A stretch of 21,466 bases of DNA, taken from assembly GCA_000444245.1 (NCBI GenBank), contig ATSW01006081.1:1-21466 (forward strand). Direction: 5' to 3'. Position numbers and translations under genes: made by a program. The notes under the pieces are model-generated. The model made no database searches, had not been told where the DNA came from, and worked only from the letters and a program-made list of their open reading frames with translations. How positions within the stretch are numbered: the stretch's first letter is position 1; the number at the start of each line of letters is the position of its first letter. Below are positions 12,601 to 18,600 of the stretch, piece after piece. The stretch comes from Botryllus schlosseri (lineage: Eukaryota; Chordata; Ascidiacea; Stolidobranchia; Styelidae).

Positions 12601-15600
12601 GAGCTATTTTGATTGAATTGCGCTATAACAGGATGATTAGTAGCCTACGAGATTTGACAGAGAAAATATGGCGCCCACGACGAATCCCATGTAGTGAGTT
12701 TTAATAATTACTACCATGACGTCACGAATTTACAATTGTGACGTAACAATTGATTGAAATGTATGGCTCTTTGGGAGTTAAAATCGAAAATATATGGCCA
12801 GCATGGCTCTTCAGACGAAAAAGGTTCCCGACCACTAATTAGTGTAAAATTCTTATGCAACATTCTTATGGGATGGCGTCGACTCAGGGCCGTAACAGCA
12901 CTTCGCCAGCCCCCCAAAACGTTGGTCTTGGGCCCCCCATATGTTGATGAACCGAACTTCTGGACTTCCAGACCCCCTCAGGCTACTTGCCATTTACCGC
13001 TACTTACATGTCATCTATATTGAGGACCGTTTAGTGGGTCAGCTTTTCTATACAAAGCGCGCGAGGCGCGAAAATTCTCTATTATTCATGATTCAATCCG
13101 TCAATATGATCGAAAATTGCATATATGTTGCTATCAATTTTTATCCTCTCTCTGCTGTCGTAATCAGATTTACAGGTAGAGCTGAGTGAGGTGTGTTTGA
13201 TGAAAAGGTAGTACGCCTCAATACTAAAATTAAACATCTTAGGGCGTGTACCCGTTGGCAGGAACGAAACAGCACTTCGTCAGGCCCCGCCAAAAAATCT
13301 TGGGTCTTGGACTCCCATAGGGTGATAAACCTACCCCACATCATCTTGTTCGCTTTTCGAAAATTCATGATAAAATCGGTGAATAAGATCGGGAATTGCA
13401 CATATATTGCTATCAACTTCTTGTCCTCTCTGCTCAGGTAATCAGATTTACCGGTAGAGCTGAGTGAGGTGTCTTGGAAACTGTAGGGCCCGTTGGTATA
13501 CATCCTTAACAGGATGTTATTTCGTGATCTCCTGTCTGCTATATAAAAATATGGAATCGCCATAACATAGGCTAGGAAACTAAAAGACGCACACGAATTC
13601 AAATTGGTATTTCTTCACTGGCATATAATTTTTCCCTGCGGGATGGTATTTGTCTTGGGAGGTTCAGATTGCCAAGACAGTATTTTGTATATACAACGAA
13701 GTTTTCGGTCAGCATTAGGGCAGTCCTTTTCGGCCAAGGTTTTCTCGCTGCCGATCGTTCTGGCACACGTCTTGGAGTCGCATGTTACATGGCCTACTTT
13801 ATATGTCTTGGTGCGTCGTGGCGCGATAATGGCCAACGCCGATATGCCCATTTCTATAAATCTTGCGTATTTTTTCTTGCGGGAAGAGAGTACCCCATAA
13901 TCAAGATAATTGGCAACGTGAAATCGCGCCAGGCGCGAAAATTTTTTGAAAAAGTTGCATAAATTTTCAAAAAATACTTTATAATTTATGCTAATTCACG
14001 AAATAATTTTGGTCCCCCTTCGCGTTCGCCCCCCCAATTGGGGGGTTTGGGGTGCGGCAGTTACGGGCCTGCGTCGACTCAATTGTGATTTATATTTCCT
14101 AATTCAAGGAGGTCCCCATGTGGACCGGTTGAATAGCACAGCTCTGAAACACGATCCTACCCTGATGCAGGATTTACGGGTTCAACTTAAGTTTAATTTG
14201 CCAGATGTGCAATTTTTCAGATTCAGATAAATTTATAGACCATAGATATATGATCTTACTGTCAAATACATAGTCAAACTTTCATGCATTGCGATTGGAA
14301 ATATGGCGAAATCTTAGACGGAACGACAGTTCGGCAACCCTTGTTATGTCAAAGTTATATTCTGACATATTTAAGTGGTGTTTGTGCATTAGAAGTCCTA
14401 AAAATACGCCGTGGTGAATATATAGGCTATGCTTACAATGATATAAAATCCGAGCATATACATATTTTCTTCGTTTGAAGTGGTATTGCAATAGTTAATC
14501 CAAGGTTTTCGCAATTTAAAATGCATTCCCCAGCCGTGTTTGACCGCGCAGTTCTAGAAATCATCGCTTCTGTTGTCTCCGGTAGCGTCTCAAGGCACCC
14601 TATCATATCATCATTCACTGACAATTCGTTGAAGTCTGTGAAAAACATTAAATATTATCGAAAACACTGGAATTGCACGTCTCGTAATTACAGTTCTTGG
14701 GCAATAATTGAGCACCATATTTAGATACGTAGTCACGTAGGACTTGCAACTTATTATTTTGTCAATTTAAGGCATTTCAGTGACGCTAATAGCCTTGTTA
14801 GGCCTTGCGCATCACGACATGGATATTATATAGTTCAGTGTGATTGTATTTTTTGTATCTTTCAGTATCGTTGACATTTGCATCTTTCTTCAAGCGCTTC
14901 GCAATCGTTCACTTTCATTTCACTCTCCAATGCATTCAACCCCGGGTCTAGTATGCCGACTTTTTGCAGCGTGGCTTACTGTTTTTCTGGGCTTTTCAAT
15001 ACATTGTCAGTACAGTGTGATCAGCGATGAGGAGCCCAGACAAACCTCCGACACACAGAAACTAGCCCGAACAAGGGTTGCGATCAATTGAAGCGACGAA
15101 TATCGTCTTTTTTACAAGGAATATATAGCGAAGACATTAACGCAAAGTCCGTCACAATGATTGGAATCTATACCTTGTAGACAGACTTGGACAACTAGAA
15201 AATTTTCAGCATTTTCGAATTAGATTAAAATTAGAATTAGAGCTACAAAGTATTTTCCAAATTAGATTAGAATTATAGAATTAGAGCTTCACAGCTTTTT
15301 CCAAATTAGATTCAAATTAGAGTTAGAATTACTGAAATCGGAAAAACACGGAAATTGAACAAAATTGTGAACGAAAAATAAATTCAGCAAAAATTTCAGT
15401 TCATATCAAATCACGGTGGAGTCTCATATCCATGAGAATGATTAATGTCTGTATACCAAGCTTTGCTCGGTTTGCACTATACCATGGGACATCAACACGC
15501 GGCCCGCGTGGTCATATTTTGCAGCCAGCGATCTGGTCTGTGAATTTGGAAGAAAGCGAATAATGATCAATGCTCATTACATCATTCATTGTCATGGGGC

Positions 15601-18600
15601 AAATCACATGATTAGGCGATAAGCGTCACAATTGTTCAATAAAACCAACAAACAAGCTACTGTGCTAGTGTGCTAGCATGGCTATTATGCGTCGCACAAT
15701 AACTACTATTTCTGTGCGGTGTAAGTAATGCGATGGCGGCTTGGCACTGGATTTCCCTGTGCGAGAGGGATATTCTTGTTAACTCGCTGTACAATATCGC
15801 GGTCAGATATAGGCATTTGAAGGGAAAAAATTAGATTATAATTAAAATTAGAGCATAAGAACAATTCACAAATTAGATTAGAATTAGAATTATAGCATAG
15901 AAACATTTCACAAATTTGATTGGAATTAGATTACTGGGATTGCGCTCTAATTCAGTGAAAATAGACCACTAGAATTATCTAGTTGTCCAAGTCTGCCTTG
16001 TAGAGGCCAGTGCGCTCTGGGACCCTGCTTTAACTGTATCTAAATGCTGGCATAATAACGTGGAGCTGGGAACAAAGACATGCAGATGGGAGGGTCAAAT
16101 GCAAGCGATTGGTATCATTCATAAGGTGTGCAGATGGGGCGTGAACGGTTGAACGCGCCAGGAATACAGATCTATTACTATTTGCTGCATTTCCAGTAGG
16201 GGCTGCGAGAAGGGAAGAAACAAGTACACTCTGCCAGATCTGTTTACAATAGAATACAATCACACTGCGCCAATTTTCCATGCGATTGTATAATCATTTT
16301 GTGCAAATCGAAAAAAATGTCCCGCACAAACTAACATCAATTTTCGACACTGGTCCAAATATGGAAAAAATTTAAAATTCAAAGATATTCTTTGCTACAA
16401 ATTTAATCTTCAAATATATGTCCTTTTGCACTTCTTGTAAAGTTCATCCATCAATTTGACTTCCCTTTCTGTTATTATGTTAGTGCCAGGGACATCTACG
16501 ACGGACATATCCGACTTCCAATGGGGTTTTGGAGCAACTTTATCGCTGCAGGACATTCGACCGCAAAGATAGCAGCAAATAATCTTTGGTATATTCTAGA
16601 GCCCGACCGATATTGGATTTTGGGTCGATACCGATAAAACCAATATCTGACACCTTAGCCGATAACCCCAATACATTCAGCCGATATTCAAAAGAAGTTG
16701 GATGTATACATAAGCACATTTTCAAATCTTCAGAGGGCATTTATTTGAACATCTTGACAGCCATTGGTATACTTGAACATGAAATGAACTAGAAAGGCTG
16801 CATCTGGACACCTGTAAAGTGTAAGCTATATGAAATATGTCAATATTCTCAGTCTAGCGATCAAAGATTATAGTTTTCTGGCTTCCTTCCGCCATGTTGT
16901 GACGTCACGCGCAAATTTCCGTTAATTTTACAACTCCAATGGCCGATACCGATAATTCTTTAAAAGTGTGACATCGTCTCGATATTATCGACGAATCGAT
17001 AATCGGTCGGGCTCTAGTATATTCCATCTTTAGACATCTGGTTAGAATATCAGTCTTCCTGACACGCATTTGCGATAAATAAGCATCTCCAGAGTTATTC
17101 TCTATCTGGGAAAGTGGAAGTACGCAACGCAATCCTTGAGCACCCTCTCGCTTTGCGTAGAGATGGAAGTTTATGCCATATGATCAGTGGTAATCTATAC
17201 TATTTTCTTTGAAAGAACGGTATGTTCTGCACATGCCATAGATAAACTTAAAAGCATCCCAACATCCTCGGTTTTCTAATATTTTCATCTGAAATTCGTG
17301 CTTGGTGGATTACACCTAGTTTTCGTAGTGTTTTACCACATCATCTACAAATTTGTAGCTGAGAGTTGGATTTCTTGAAGATGTTGGATCGAAGAACTCT
17401 AATATATGCTTTAAGAATCGATAATATGATGTTGGCAGGGGATATGAAAACCCATGCTCATCATTGCATTTCCCATTTTCGAAACAACGCCATTCTGCCG
17501 TCCAGTATCAACAGATGCTACAGTGTCACATATGATATATGAGATTTTCAAATTTTCCTGTACATCATATTCTTCTAAGCGGTTTTCTAGACCGCTGAAA
17601 ATACCTAGAGTTGTTCTACTTTCGCCTTTTCGAACACCCAGTTTGATTTGTGCCAGAAAAATTGAAATTATACGATACATACAGTCTACATCTAAAATCG
17701 GAATTAATAATTATTTATTAATTATTTAATATTGACTGTAAATAAATAATTCAATCTGGGCGATCAAAATGTACCAAAATACTATTTTAAATCTTCGCAA
17801 TTGGAATTGGGTCAGTTAAATTCAAATCAGTCGATAAATAAATTATATAGTCTGTATCTACAAAAGAAAGCCTATCCTCCATACAGTGAAAACTGGAAAT
17901 TTTTTGTGCGGGAGGTTTTTGTTCAAACAGTCTTAACTTTTGTGAGTTTTGAAATCAGGACACAAAAGCTCATCATTTGTGACTACAGGACACGCAAAAT
18001 TTTGAAATTTTTTTCCTAGTCATAACCCTAGTGTACAGTACATGCCACAGAAAGCTAAACAACGAACGAGTAAACTGAAATTAAAAATAATTATTCCTGA
18101 ATTGCGCATATTCATTGAAATTTAGGCTAACACAAAAAGAAAAACGTGGTATAGAAGTGCTATAGAATTGTATATCAGTCCAGTAGAGGTAGATTGTGGT
18201 GCAGGAAGCACATGCAGTTTCTCTGGCTGAACACCAGTTAAACTTGTCCTGTCTGTCACCTATTGCCCTTTGCGTCGCCGATTCCTCGATATTGAGAACA
18301 CGGAGTATTGAACTTCCAATCTCTTTGAACTTTTTTATAAATAAAATGTCGGCAGCAATATCGTCCTTCATAGGCCGATATCGATAATCGGGAACGTTCC
18401 AAATATCGGCTTCAATAATCGACCATATCGATAAATCGGTCGACCTCATGGTGTTGGTAATGGGCGCGCCAAGCGAGATATTTTTCAGATTCACGATTGA
18501 ATTTCGTCATTAATATTAGTAGTTTCACATACTACTATCATCTATTTATCCTTTCTCAGCCTATGTGATCAGATTCACCGGTAGAGTTGATGGAGGGAGT

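Noticed and set aside
13141-13602. 153-codon minus-strand ORF
   Set aside because: It spans both units of an internal duplication in a DNA transposon, has no domain, and shows no splice phase linking it to the host gene.
18081-18494. 137-codon minus-strand ORF as an additional WSCD exon
   Set aside because: It overlaps a CCGATA-type hAT relic and lacks the WSC cysteine pattern. The flanking exons already join in phase without it.
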